64,000 nt of DNA from Ignavibacteria bacterium (GTDB lineage: Bacteria; Bacteroidota; Ignavibacteria; Kapaibacteriales; UBA2268), in the NCBI GenBank assembly GCA_016844745.1, contig JAERMQ010000003.1, positions 90,496 through 154,495 on the forward strand. Direction: 5' to 3'. Of this stretch, positions 1 to 9,894 are shown piece after piece (position 1 is the first letter of the stretch; the number at the start of each line of letters is the position of its first letter). The notes under the pieces were generated by a model that was not told the origin of the DNA, did not search any database, and saw nothing but the letters and a program-made list of their open reading frames with translations. The position numbers and the translations under genes were made by a program.

Positions 1-633
1 GGTGCAATCGATATTGAGGATATTTATTACGATGAAGAAACAGTCTCTTTACGTCCTAAGGTTTTCGAACCGAAGTTTCTCGGATTTCTGCTTGTTGCTA
101 TTTTGATAACAGCAGGAGCAACATATTTTACATTAAATAAACTACTTTTTATGCCGCCTTTCGATTGGATGTCTTTCCAGTCGAGAGTAAATGCTCAATC
201 ATTATCGACATTTTTCCCGGATAAACACGGAATGCGTATGCCGCCTTCAGGAACGATTGCACGCGGTTTTATGCCATTCCCTTATGAAGGCGACCCGGAC
301 AAAGCCGGGAAAATGTTAGTTAATCCTATGACTAACACTCAGGAAAATATCGAGCAGGGAAGAAAACAATATGATATATTCTGCAGTCCATGCCACGACT
401 GGCATGGAACCGGAAATTCAAGACTGCGTGGTCAGTTCCCGAATCCCCCAAGTCTCCACTCCCAAAAAGTTCGTAATTGGAGCGACGGTATGATATATTA
501 TATTATTACGATGGGGCAGAATACAATGCCGTCTTATGCATACCAGGTTTCCCGTGAAGACCGGTGGGCTATTATTTTATATGTGCGTACTTTGCAAAGA
601 GCTATGAATGCTAAACCGGAGGATATAAAATGA
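1..633 (+). CDS. Alternative complex III ActE-like monoheme cytochrome c, apparently fused to the C-terminus of ActD (5' partial)
   Basis: Frame 1 is open from base 1 (GAIDIEDIYYDEETVSLRPKVFEPKFLGFLLVAILITAGATYF...), so the TTG at 103 is unlikely to be the true start. Heme motif CSPCH and the ActE-like string GMRMPPSGTIARG; followed directly by ActF. Confidence 0.75.
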   Translation, partial: GAIDIEDIYYDEETVSLRPKVFEPKFLGFLLVAILITAGATYFTLNKLLFMPPFDWMSFQSRVNAQSLSTFFPDKHGMRMPPSGTIARGFMPFPYEGDPDKAGKMLVNPMTNTQENIEQGRKQYDIFCSPCHDWHGTGNSRLRGQFPNPPSLHSQKVRNWSDGMIYYIITMGQNTMPSYAYQVSREDRWAIILYVRTLQRAMNAKPEDIK

Positions 634-1817
634 GTACTCAGGAATTTCAAGTTAATTATGAAAAGAAAGGACTGCCTTCGACCTGGCTGCGCAACGGCTT
701 AATCTTTCTTGTATTGGGTATTGGTTTATCCGCTGCGGCGTATTTCATTGAACCACAAAGAGCACTAATCAACGGAGTTGTTGCATATATGTTCGTTTTT
801 GGATGTGGCATAGCTTCATTGTTTTTAATTGCTCTGGAATATATTGTCGGCGCAGTTTGGAGTGTTCCTTTCAGACGTATCAGCGAGTTTTTGGCAGCTC
901 TTTTATTTATTGCACCTGTACTTGCACTGCCTGCATTTTTCAATTTCCATCAGGTTTTCCATTGGAGCGCTCCGGAAGCCGCTTCGGATGCAATTCTCAA
1001 AGCAAAAGCGCCTTATCTGAACGTAAGCTTTTTCGTTATTCGTTTTATTGGAATATTTATCATTTCCTGGCTCTTTTACTTTTTTATAATAAGAAATTCA
1101 AGGAAACAGGATGTGTCAAGAGAGCAGTTCCTTACAAAGCGGAATATAACTCTATCAGGCGCATTTATACCGGTTTTTGCAATTTTGATTTCGATTATGT
1201 CATTGGATTGGCTAATGAGTCTCGAGCCGCATTGGTTTTCGACAATTTTCTGCGTGTACTATTTTGCAGGCTCATTATTAGCAGCCATTGCAGCTCTGAC
1301 ATTTATTGTTGTTTCTTTGAACGAGCGCGGTTATTTAATTAAAGGTTTGACTGAAGACCATTATTACAGTCTTGGCGGATTAATGTTTGCCTTTACAAAT
1401 TTCTGGGCATATATTGCTTTCAGTCAGTTTCTTCTGATATGGTACGCTAATTTGCCGGAAGAGAATTTCTGGTTCATTAACCGAATGAATGATACTTGGT
1501 CTTATATTTCGGTTGGTTTGATTGTACTGAAATTTGTAATGCCTTATGCTTTACTTGCTTCGCAGCCATCGAAGATGAATCCGGGAAGATTAAAACTTGC
1601 AGCTTTCTGGATATTAGGCGCTCAATATTATGATTTATTCTGGCTGGCAATCCCGAATTATTACAAGACGGGACCTGCCTTGCATTGGACTGATTTCGGA
1701 TTTCCATTATTGGCAATTGGTGTGATTATGACGGTATTTTGCATTGTAGCACGCGGCAAGAATCTCGTCCCGATTGGCGACCCCAAACTTAAGCGGAGTA
1801 TGGATTTTCATTTGTAA
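630..1817 (+). CDS. actF: Alternative complex III integral membrane subunit ActF (quinol:cytochrome c oxidoreductase)
   Basis: Polytopic membrane protein, ATGA overlap with the upstream ActE-like gene, ActF-like motifs (SLEPHWFSTIFCVYYFAGS). Confidence 0.85.
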   Translation: MSTQEFQVNYEKKGLPSTWLRNGLIFLVLGIGLSAAAYFIEPQRALINGVVAYMFVFGCGIASLFLIALEYIVGAVWSVPFRRISEFLAALLFIAPVLALPAFFNFHQVFHWSAPEAASDAILKAKAPYLNVSFFVIRFIGIFIISWLFYFFIIRNSRKQDVSREQFLTKRNITLSGAFIPVFAILISIMSLDWLMSLEPHWFSTIFCVYYFAGSLLAAIAALTFIVVSLNERGYLIKGLTEDHYYSLGGLMFAFTNFWAYIAFSQFLLIWYANLPEENFWFINRMNDTWSYISVGLIVLKFVMPYALLASQPSKMNPGRLKLAAFWILGAQYYDLFWLAIPNYYKTGPALHWTDFGFPLLAIGVIMTVFCIVARGKNLVPIGDPKLKRSMDFHL

Positions 1818-1844
1818 GAAGAATAATTCCGGAATATTTTTTTT

Positions 1845-2249
1845 ATGACAACAGAAAATAAATGGCAATTTAGATTTCAAAATTTTGAAAAAGCATTTCG
1901 AAAATTATCGGATATTGCCATTATAGAACAATTGAATGAAACTGAGAAAATGGCTCTTATTCAAGCATTTGAATTTACTTTTGAATTGGCATGGAAAACT
2001 TTAAAGGATTATTTAACAGAAAACGGCTTTGTTGTTGCAAGCCCGAAAGAGACTATCAGACAAGGTTATCAAAGTGGTTATATTAAAGATGGCGTTCTTT
2101 GGATGGAAGCTATTAAAGTTAGGAATGAATCAACTCATGCCTATAATGATGAAATTTTAGATTCTTCTACCGATTTTATTTTAAATAAATTTTATCCGGC
2201 AATTAAATGTTTTAACGAAGATTTTAAAAAGAAAATCGAAATTACATGA
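1845..2249 (+). CDS. HI0074-family nucleotidyltransferase substrate-binding protein (HEPN-like)
   Basis: 134 aa all-helical protein with FEFTFELAWKTLKDYL and RNESTH (Rx4H); ATGA overlap with a downstream MNT-family gene. Confidence 0.85.
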   Translation: MTTENKWQFRFQNFEKAFRKLSDIAIIEQLNETEKMALIQAFEFTFELAWKTLKDYLTENGFVVASPKETIRQGYQSGYIKDGVLWMEAIKVRNESTHAYNDEILDSSTDFILNKFYPAIKCFNEDFKKKIEIT

Positions 2250-2557
2250 GCTTTGGATTAGAAGATAATCAACTGCAGGAAATTCGCAGTATATTAGCAC
2301 GATTCAACGAAATCGAATCCGCAGTTATTTTCGGTTCGAGGGCAGAAGGAAGCAATCGGGAAGCATCTGATGTAGATATCGCTGTTAAAGGTTCGCGAAT
2401 TACATATTCGATTACTCTGGAAATCAAGGATTCTTTCGAAGAAAGCTATCTACCTTACTTCTTCGATGTTGTCGATTACTTTAATTTGAAAAATGATAAA
2501 TTGAAAGGTAGAATCGACAAATATGGACAGGTTCTTTATATAAACTCAAATACTTAA
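2246..2557 (+). CDS. MNT-type minimal nucleotidyltransferase (HI0073/MntA-like)
   Basis: VIFGSRAEGSNREASDVDIAVKG matches the GSRAxGx(n)SDxD signature. Confidence 0.88.
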   Translation: MSFGLEDNQLQEIRSILARFNEIESAVIFGSRAEGSNREASDVDIAVKGSRITYSITLEIKDSFEESYLPYFFDVVDYFNLKNDKLKGRIDKYGQVLYINSNT

Positions 2558-2566
2558 TATTAATGG

Positions 2567-2648
2567 AAAAAACACACCCCTTAATCCCCTCTCAAGAGGG
2601 GAAAAATAAAATTCCCCTCATGAGAGGGGATTAAAAGGTGTGTTTTTT
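2567..2648. repeat. Nested inverted repeat (REPIN-like)
   Basis: Arms AAAAAACACACCCCTTAATCCCCTCTCAAGAGGGGAA / TTCCCCTCATGAGAGGGGATTAAAAGGTGTGTTTTTT; each arm also contains its own CCCCTC...GAGGGG palindrome. Confidence 0.85.
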
Positions 2649-2705
2649 TAAAATAAATAATAAAATGAAATAAAAAATTTAATATCAATAAAATAAAGAA
2701 AAAAA

Positions 2706-3653
2706 ATGCCTGAGAAAAAATATCAAGACGAAATCGACTTCCGGGAAGTCCTGCGTTCGCCTTCAAGGTGGAAAGGGGCAATCTTCATTATAGTTATTGC
2801 CCTTATCATTACAGGCGGCGAAATATACCTGAAAAATATTGATAAAATATTCGAGAACCGCATCCCGCCTCGCATCGGACCTGATACCCTCATGTTTAAT
2901 GAAATCGAGATGATGAAGGGTGTACATACTCCGGGGCAAAATATTGAAGATTTGGCAAAACCTACACCTGAAATAATTGAAAAAGGCAAACAACTTTATG
3001 CATCAACGTGTGCTTCGTGCCATGGCGCAGAAGGAAAAGGAGATGGAACCGCCGGAACATCATTGAATCCCAAACCGCGTAATTTTCATTCGAAAGAAGG
3101 ATGGAAAAACGGCATGGAGTTATCGAATTTATTCAGGACGGTTAATGATGGAATTCAGGGTTCGTCAATGGTAGCTTATGAATATATTCCCTTTACGGAT
3201 AGGTTTGCAATGATTCACTATATTCGTTCGCTTGCACCGGACTACCCGGCTCCTACACCGGCTGAATTAGCCAAGATGGAACAAACTTATAGATTTTCCG
3301 AAGGTACTACAACACCAAATAAAATTCCGGTATCTATTGCAATAGAAAACCTGGCAACTGAGAGTAAAAAAGATGTTGATACTATTTCTTCGGTTTTTGC
3401 GAAACTCTCGATGGACAGCACCTCTGAGGCGATTACTTTGATTAACAAGATTGCCTCTGATAAGAAAACATTGCTCAATTCGCTCAATAATATTAAACCT
3501 TCGAATTGGAATCATGATTATTTCTCAGAGTTTTTAATTTCTGCAAGTCGCGAAAACGGCTTGAAACCTGCGGCTTCCAATTTAAAGCCGGAACAAATTA
3601 GAAAGCTCTATGATTATTTTTCCCAGAACGGATATTATTTGAGTAGGCAGTAA
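2706..3653 (+). CDS. Membrane-anchored c-type cytochrome downstream of the ACIII genes
   Basis: N-terminal TM helix, CASCHG heme motif, GKGDGTAGTSLNPKPRNFHS, then a ~120 aa C-terminal extension. Confidence 0.8.
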   Translation: MPEKKYQDEIDFREVLRSPSRWKGAIFIIVIALIITGGEIYLKNIDKIFENRIPPRIGPDTLMFNEIEMMKGVHTPGQNIEDLAKPTPEIIEKGKQLYASTCASCHGAEGKGDGTAGTSLNPKPRNFHSKEGWKNGMELSNLFRTVNDGIQGSSMVAYEYIPFTDRFAMIHYIRSLAPDYPAPTPAELAKMEQTYRFSEGTTTPNKIPVSIAIENLATESKKDVDTISSVFAKLSMDSTSEAITLINKIASDKKTLLNSLNNIKPSNWNHDYFSEFLISASRENGLKPAASNLKPEQIRKLYDYFSQNGYYLSRQ

Positions 3654-3665
3654 TAAAAAATAAAT

Positions 3666-3736
3666 GTTATCCCTGCGAATGCAGGAATCCCCTCCTATGA
3701 GTGAAAAATGTCATTCCTGCGAATGCAGGAATCCCC
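3666..3736. repeat. Two direct copies of a short palindrome (CCTGCGAATGCAGGAATCCCC)
   Basis: tatccctgcgaatgcaggaatcccctcc ... gtcattcctgcgaatgcaggaatcccctt; each copy contains TTCCTGCgaatGCAGGAA or a near match. Confidence 0.75.
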
Positions 3737-3935
3737 TTACTGTAGCGGCTCTGTAGTTACAATATTCTTTCACTTGACTTTATGATAATATTTTTGTAGA
3801 TTTGTTTTTGATTATTAATTTTGAATCATAAGGAAAAGATATGCCTGATGATCACTTAATTTATAAACGCCAAGCAAAACAATTTTTCTTACTGTCTAAA
3901 TTCTTTCATTGTTTATAATTATTTAGGAATTTAAT

Positions 3936-5830
3936 ATGGCTGAAATGATACCCGAATCCATTAATTCAGTTTCGCTGACTACTGCCACACCTGGTGAAAA
4001 AAAATCTTTAGAATATTTCAAGATGCTTTAAGACCAGACGAAGACTATATTGTATGGTTTGAACCTCGTGTTTTAGAAAGATATACTGATTTTATAATTT
4101 GGTCTCAGAAGTATGGATTATTTGTTATTGAGGTCAAAGACTGGTTATTCAAACAAATTACTAAATTCGATCCAATTTATTTTGAAGGTAATTTTTATGA
4201 TAATGTTACAAAAGGACATAAAAATCCATTAGCTACGGCAAGAGAAGCTCATAATAGAATTAAAGATGTTTTAAAAAAAATACCCCAACTACTTAATAAA
4301 GATGGGCAATATGCTAATCAAATCAAATTTCCTATTGGTTATGCAGTTATCTATACAAATATTACCCGAAAAGAATTTGAAGAAAATGGATTAATTAATA
4401 ATCAAATATGTGGAAATAATCAAGTATTATTTTCTGATGATTTTAAATTTGATACTGAAGACTCTGTAAGAAGAAGAGAATTTGAGTCGAAATTTAGAAA
4501 AATCATTCAAACAAATATTAATTTTTATTTTGATCCTTTAAACTATGATGAACTAAAAGCCCTCCGTTTTGTAATTTTTCCTGAAATTAGAGTTAATACT
4601 GAACGAATTAGAAGATTGAGAACTGTAGAAGACGAAGAGAAAATGAAAGCATTGGATCTGGAGCAAGAAAGAACTGCAAAGAGTTTAGGTGAAGGTCACA
4701 GGATTTTAAAGGGTGTTGTTGGTAGTGGTAAGTCTTTAGTATTGTCGTGCAGAGCAAAATATTTGAAGCAATTAAATCCAAGTTGGAAAATATTAATTGT
4801 TTGTTATAATATCTCTTTAAGAAATTATCTAAGTAGTCTAATTAAATTTTCTGGTAACGATGCTTCACTTGAAGGAATATCTGTAAATCATTTTCATGGT
4901 TTAGTTAAAGAATTAACTGGGGTCAATTTATCAAAATTAGATGATGAAAATTCTAGTGATTATGATAAAAGAGTTGGTGACATCCTGAAGGGGAAGATTG
5001 CTGAAGGAGTGGTAAGAAAGGGTCAATATGATGCCATTCTTGTTGATGAAGGTCAAGACTTTACAATTGAATGGATGCAGGGTTTATCATTACTTCTAAA
5101 TGATAAAAGCGATAGCTTGCTTTTTTGCTATGACCCAGCTCAAAATGTGTTCAATAAACCTAAACCAATTTGGAAAGAAGCAGGATTTAAAGTACAAGGA
5201 AGGAGACCAACACTATTAAAAAAGAGTTATAGAAATACGGTTGAACTTTTATCAATAGCCAGAATTTTTAATAAAATGGAAAATGTAAAAACACAGGAAG
5301 ATGAAAATACTATTGATAATAAATTATTTCCAGAACTTGCAACAGATAGACATGGTGAAATACCACAATTAATTAAATCAGCTAGTCTTGAGGATATTTG
5401 TAAAAATATAATTTATCAAATTAAAAATTTAAAAGTGAATAGTAATATTCAAAATATGGATATCGGAATATTGTATGAGGGTGCTTTATTCAATGTTTCA
5501 GATTTGTTAAAGAATCAATATAATCTTAATGATTTTGATATTGATTTTTATATCATAAAATCTAATGATAGGAATTCAAAACTTAATTTAGATATATCCA
5601 AAAATACAATAAAAGTAATGCCAATTGAATCATGTAAGGGGTTGGAATTTAAAATAGTATTTTTTATTGGAATAGATGAGATGCCCAGATCTTATAGAGA
5701 TCCTGATTCAGAAAGGAGTTTGGCATTTGTTGCAATGACTAGAGCTCAGGATAAACTTTACATATATTATCAGCATGTGAATGAATTTGTAAAAGATTTA
5801 AAAGAAGCAATAAATAATTTTTCTAATTAG
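3936..5830 (+). CDS. NERD-domain / UvrD-like helicase protein, frame-split at an A8 tract (3997-4004)
   Basis: MAEMIPESINSVSLTTATPGEKK (frame of 3936) continues as IFRIFQDALRPDEDYIVWFEPRV...VIEVKDW in the -1 frame, open from 4004 to 5830. Walker A-like GVVGSGKS and DEGQDFTIEW in the helicase part. ORF track shows only 4616-5830. Confidence 0.8.
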
Positions 5831-6141
5831 TTATTTTGGTATTAATGGAAACCTTTTCCCGAGTGTTAGAAGAAACTCATTCTCTATTTGAAACCGCTTA
5901 AGATGGGGATTTCTGAATTCTCACTAATGAATAGTAAATAAAAAATAATTAATTAAAACCATATTTATCAACAATCAACCCCTGTAGAAAATTGCTGGCA
6001 ACATCCGACCAACCTAATACCTAATTTTTAATGAAACAGGAAAAATAAGGTTAATGGGGGGCTGAATTTGTTTTCTACTGAAGTTAATGGTTTGAATAAG
6101 GTTTATTATTTATTTTATCACTGAATACCATCATGAATACT

Positions 6142-6170
6142 GGATTCTTCACTTCGTTCAGAATGACATT
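6142..6170. repeat. Half copy of the GGATTCTTCACTTCGTTCAGAATGACATT repeat
   Basis: Identical to the right arm of the repeats near 49451, 60410 and 61014. Confidence 0.75.
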
Positions 6171-6212
6171 CTGTTTGCCTATTAATAATTCCTCAAATAA
6201 CTAAATTGAATA

Positions 6213-7256
6213 TTATAAGGTTACTTTCAATTTCATTATTCTATGATAAGACTCCTCAATTCTTTCAATTGTTATCTTTCCTTCATCAATCAGCCTCTTC
6301 ATTATTCCATGCGCCTTTTCAGCTATGTTCTCATCATAAATACTATTATTGGCAAAAACGAGTACGTCAACCCCGGCTGTAATCGCCCGCTCAATGGCAA
6401 GTTCAATTGAAAAGTGTGATGATATTGCTTTCATATTCATATCATCGGAAAAGACGACACCCTCGAATCCAAGCTGCTTACGAAGTATTCCACCGATTAT
6501 TTTTTCCGATAATGTTGCCGGATAATCAGGGTCCAATTTCGAATTAAAAATATGCGCTGTCATTACGCAATCTAATTTCCCGGAGGCAATTAGCGCTATA
6601 TATGGCTCCAACTCTCGCTCTGTCCAGGTATCGGTAACATCAGCAATACCGAAATGAGTATCTGTTTTTGCGCTTCCATGTCCGGGGAAATGCTTCGGAA
6701 CGCAGGCTATTTTATACCTTCTATGCTCATCGATAAAAATTGAGGAGTGTTTTATTACCATTTCAGGTTCGGATGAAAAGCTCCTTTCAAGTTTGCCGAT
6801 TACAGGACAATCGGGATTAATATTCAAATCGACAACCGGTGCAAAATTCAAATTGAATCCCGCATAATATAAAGCTCTCGCTATTATTGATGAATGATTA
6901 ACGGTAAGTTTAATCGAATTATAGTCGCCTATTCCTTGTTGTGAAATAGTAGCAGGGTAGCCGTATTCCCCTCTTAACCGGCAAACCTTGCCGCCTTCCT
7001 GGTCAACTGAAATAAACAACTTCGTCTTGGAAAAACGTTTCAAAGATTCATTTAAAACCTCGACTTGGTCAAACCTTTCAAAATTGCGCAGGTCTGTTCC
7101 AAGCTCTACATCCTTATCGAATAATATCACACCACCAATAATACCGCGCTGAATATCTTTAACAATAGGACTTGTTTCATCAACCTGCACGCCGCGGAAT
7201 CCGACAAGCAACATTTGTCCTAACATTTCATCGAGAGGGGGGAAGTGTATTTTCAT
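6213..7256 (-). CDS. nagZ: Glycoside hydrolase family 3 / beta-N-acetylhexosaminidase (NagZ-like)
   Basis: GQMLLVGFRG, SVDQEGGKVCRL, KHFPGHGSAKTDTH, VFSDDMNMKAI. Start placed at 7256 because the ORF-track extension to 7298 reads into an inverted repeat. Confidence 0.85.
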   Translation of the reverse strand: MKIHFPPLDEMLGQMLLVGFRGVQVDETSPIVKDIQRGIIGGVILFDKDVELGTDLRNFERFDQVEVLNESLKRFSKTKLFISVDQEGGKVCRLRGEYGYPATISQQGIGDYNSIKLTVNHSSIIARALYYAGFNLNFAPVVDLNINPDCPVIGKLERSFSSEPEMVIKHSSIFIDEHRRYKIACVPKHFPGHGSAKTDTHFGIADVTDTWTERELEPYIALIASGKLDCVMTAHIFNSKLDPDYPATLSEKIIGGILRKQLGFEGVVFSDDMNMKAISSHFSIELAIERAITAGVDVLVFANNSIYDENIAEKAHGIMKRLIDEGKITIERIEESYHRIMKLKVTL

Positions 7257-7287
7257 GGCTATTCTAAAATAATATAAATGTAAATCC

Positions 7288-7374
7288 TTTTTTACCACCC
7301 CCTACCCCCTCCTAAAATAGGAGGGGAAATTATTTCCCCTCCTATTTTAGGAGGGGGTAGGGGGTGGTAAAAAA
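7288..7374. repeat. Perfect 43-bp-arm nested inverted repeat (REPIN-like)
   Basis: Perfect arms around base 7331: TTTTTTACCACCCCCTACCCCCTCCTAAAATAGGAGGGGAAAT-t-reverse complement; each arm contains CCCCTCCtaaaataGGAGGGG. Confidence 0.92.
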
Positions 7375-7382
7375 GTGTTAAA

Positions 7383-8885
7383 TCAACCTTCCGGCTTCAT
7401 TTGCGGGAAGAATAATACATCCCTGATTGATGTTTCACCTGTAAACAGCATCGTTAAACGGTCGATACCGATTCCCAAACCTGCGGTAGGCGGCATTCCA
7501 ACTTCAATTGCATAAAGGAAATCTTCGTCTAATGTCATTGCCTCTTCGTCTCCTGCGGCACGGTTGCGGGATTGCTCTTCCAGACGCTGCCGCTGGTCAC
7601 GCGGGTCGTTCAATTCCGAAAATGCATTTGCTATTTCTGTGCCTGCTATAAACAATTCAAATCTTTCTACTAATCCTTCGTCGGTGCGGTGTTTTTTGGC
7701 AAGCGGAGACATTTCGAGTGGATAATCAATTACGAATGTCGGCTGAATCAGGTTTGGCTCTACCTTCTGGGAAAATATCTCATCCAATAGTTTCATGGAA
7801 TTAGACTGTGGGTCAACTTCAATATTTATCTTTTGGGAAATTGCCGAAAGTTCTTCACGGCTTTTTCCAAACAGGTCTTCACCTGTATATTCCCTGAATA
7901 AATCGAACATTTTTGCACGGCGGAATGGCTTCTGAACGTCGATTTTTGTTTCTCCGACAGACATTTGCTTTGTTCCCAGCGAATCAGCTATAGCACAGAT
8001 CAAATCCTCCACCATTTCCATCATCCAGATATAATCCTTGTATGCGACGTAAATCTCCATCATCGTAAATTCAGGATTATGCTTCTTATCCATGCCTTCG
8101 TTTCGGAAGTTTTTACTGATTTCATAAACACCTTCGAAGCCGCCAACAATCAGTCGTTTCAAATAAAGTTCGATTGCGATTCGGAGATATAAATCCACAT
8201 CCAAAGCATTGTGATGAGTTATGAAAGGTCGTGCAGAAGCGCCGCCGTAAAGTGGTTGTAGAATTGGAGTTTCAACTTCGAGCCAGCCCTGCTCATCGAA
8301 GAACCGGCGCATTGTGGTGATAATTTTTGAGCGCTTCTGAAATGTTTCCTTGATTTCAGGATTTACAATTAAATCGATATATCTCTTGCGGTAGCGCTGC
8401 TCTTTATCTGCAAAAGCGTCGTGAACGATTTTATTGCCTTCTTCATCGACTTCCTCTTTCGCAGTAGGAAGTACCCTAAGCGATTTGCAAAGGATTTCCA
8501 CAGAGTGAGAATGAACGGAGATTTCACCCATTCTTGTACGAAAAACAAATCCTTTAACTCCGATAATATCGCCAATATCTAATAATTTTAAATTTTCATA
8601 GAAATCAACCAAATCATCCCTTTTAAAGTAAATCTGCAATCTTCCGGCTTTATCCTGCAAATGTGCAAAGGTAGCCTTTCCCATACGGCGGATACTCATT
8701 ATCCTGCCGGCTATTGCAACGTTAGATAGCGGGGATGGGTCTTCGTCCTGAAAGGTTGAAAGAATTTCTCCGGTATTGTGGGTTAAATCATAAGAATAAG
8801 GATAAGGATTAATTCCGGCTTGTTCCAGCAGCTCCAATTCCTCAATTCGTCTTAATTCCTGGTCATTTCTAAGATTATCACTCAT
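7383..8885 (-). CDS. lysS: Lysyl-tRNA synthetase, class II
   Basis: Class II motifs: [24 protein letters not shown]-like, [40 protein letters not shown]. Confidence 0.97.
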   Translation of the reverse strand: MSDNLRNDQELRRIEELELLEQAGINPYPYSYDLTHNTGEILSTFQDEDPSPLSNVAIAGRIMSIRRMGKATFAHLQDKAGRLQIYFKRDDLVDFYENLKLLDIGDIIGVKGFVFRTRMGEISVHSHSVEILCKSLRVLPTAKEEVDEEGNKIVHDAFADKEQRYRKRYIDLIVNPEIKETFQKRSKIITTMRRFFDEQGWLEVETPILQPLYGGASARPFITHHNALDVDLYLRIAIELYLKRLIVGGFEGVYEISKNFRNEGMDKKHNPEFTMMEIYVAYKDYIWMMEMVEDLICAIADSLGTKQMSVGETKIDVQKPFRRAKMFDLFREYTGEDLFGKSREELSAISQKINIEVDPQSNSMKLLDEIFSQKVEPNLIQPTFVIDYPLEMSPLAKKHRTDEGLVERFELFIAGTEIANAFSELNDPRDQRQRLEEQSRNRAAGDEEAMTLDEDFLYAIEVGMPPTAGLGIGIDRLTMLFTGETSIRDVLFFPQMKPEG

Positions 8886-9192
8886 ATTGATATTTAATAA
8901 TAAATAATACTAATTTGCAAAACTTCAAAAATAATAAATAATTGACTATAAACGTCATACACTACATCAGTACAAAAATTAACGGGTAGTAAATTTATAG
9001 CTTTAATACATTATTTCCTCTACATCCAAAGAATTTTCTTTGTTAATACTGAAATTATTTTTATTTTATATGAATTGTTTCTGCCAATTGATAAAATGGT
9101 ATGTCATAATTAATTTTGAATCCCGCAGTGGTATTAGGCTGAGGGATAGCAGGGTAAGTATTTAATTATTACTCACATAAATAAAAAAGAAG

Positions 9193-9894
9193 ATGAGCGA
9201 TACTTTAAGCATTATATTAATCATAGCTTTGAGCTACTTAGTCGGTTCTTTCCCGACCGCAATAATCGTTAGCAAACTATTTTTTAAGATGGATATTAGA
9301 AAGCATGGCAGCGGCAATATGGGCAGCACCAATGCTTTCAGGGTATTGGGCTGGAAATGGGGAATTGTTGTACAGGCAGTTGACGTTTTGAAAGGCTTAT
9401 TTGTCGTTCTGGTTATTGCTACTTATTTTGGAAAACAAATATCTTTCCCGAGTATAAATTACTTTGAAGACCTGACTATCGCGAAATTTATTGCAGGATT
9501 TGCTGCTGTAATCGGACACATTTGGTCTGTATTTGCAGGTTTTCGTGGTGGTAAGGGAGTTAATACTACTGCCGGCATGTTGTTTGGGATAGCGCCTATT
9601 GATACTACCATAGCTATCGGTGTTTTTGCTCTTGCTGTAATATTTTCAGGATATATCTCTCTTGGCTCAATCACCGGAGCTATAGCGCTGCCTTCCTCGA
9701 TGATAATCAGGTATAATCTGTTTAACGTCCAAATACCCGGATATAGTATATTGATATACTCACTTTGTGTTTTAACTTTGCTTCTTATTTTCGCACATAG
9801 AAAAAATATAATTCGTCTTGTAAAAGGCACAGAGAACAAATTTTCGAAACTTCAGCTTATAAAAATAAGAATGAAAAAATCTGTTAAAGATTAA
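9193..9894 (+). CDS. plsY: Glycerol-3-phosphate acyltransferase PlsY
   Basis: YLVGSFPTAIIVSKLF, HGSGNMGSTNAFRVLG, GFRGGKGVNTTAG. Confidence 0.95.
   Translation: MSDTLSIILIIALSYLVGSFPTAIIVSKLFFKMDIRKHGSGNMGSTNAFRVLGWKWGIVVQAVDVLKGLFVVLVIATYFGKQISFPSINYFEDLTIAKFIAGFAAVIGHIWSVFAGFRGGKGVNTTAGMLFGIAPIDTTIAIGVFALAVIFSGYISLGSITGAIALPSSMIIRYNLFNVQIPGYSILIYSLCVLTLLLIFAHRKNIIRLVKGTENKFSKLQLIKIRMKKSVKD

Noticed and set aside
3841-3918. 25-codon ORF MPDDHLIYKRQAKQFFLLSKFFHCL upstream of the NERD gene
   Set aside because: Too short and without recognisable motif; possible leader peptide but no support.
8886-9192. Possible tRNA or riboswitch between lysS and plsY
   Set aside because: No cloverleaf or conserved riboswitch core could be found by eye.
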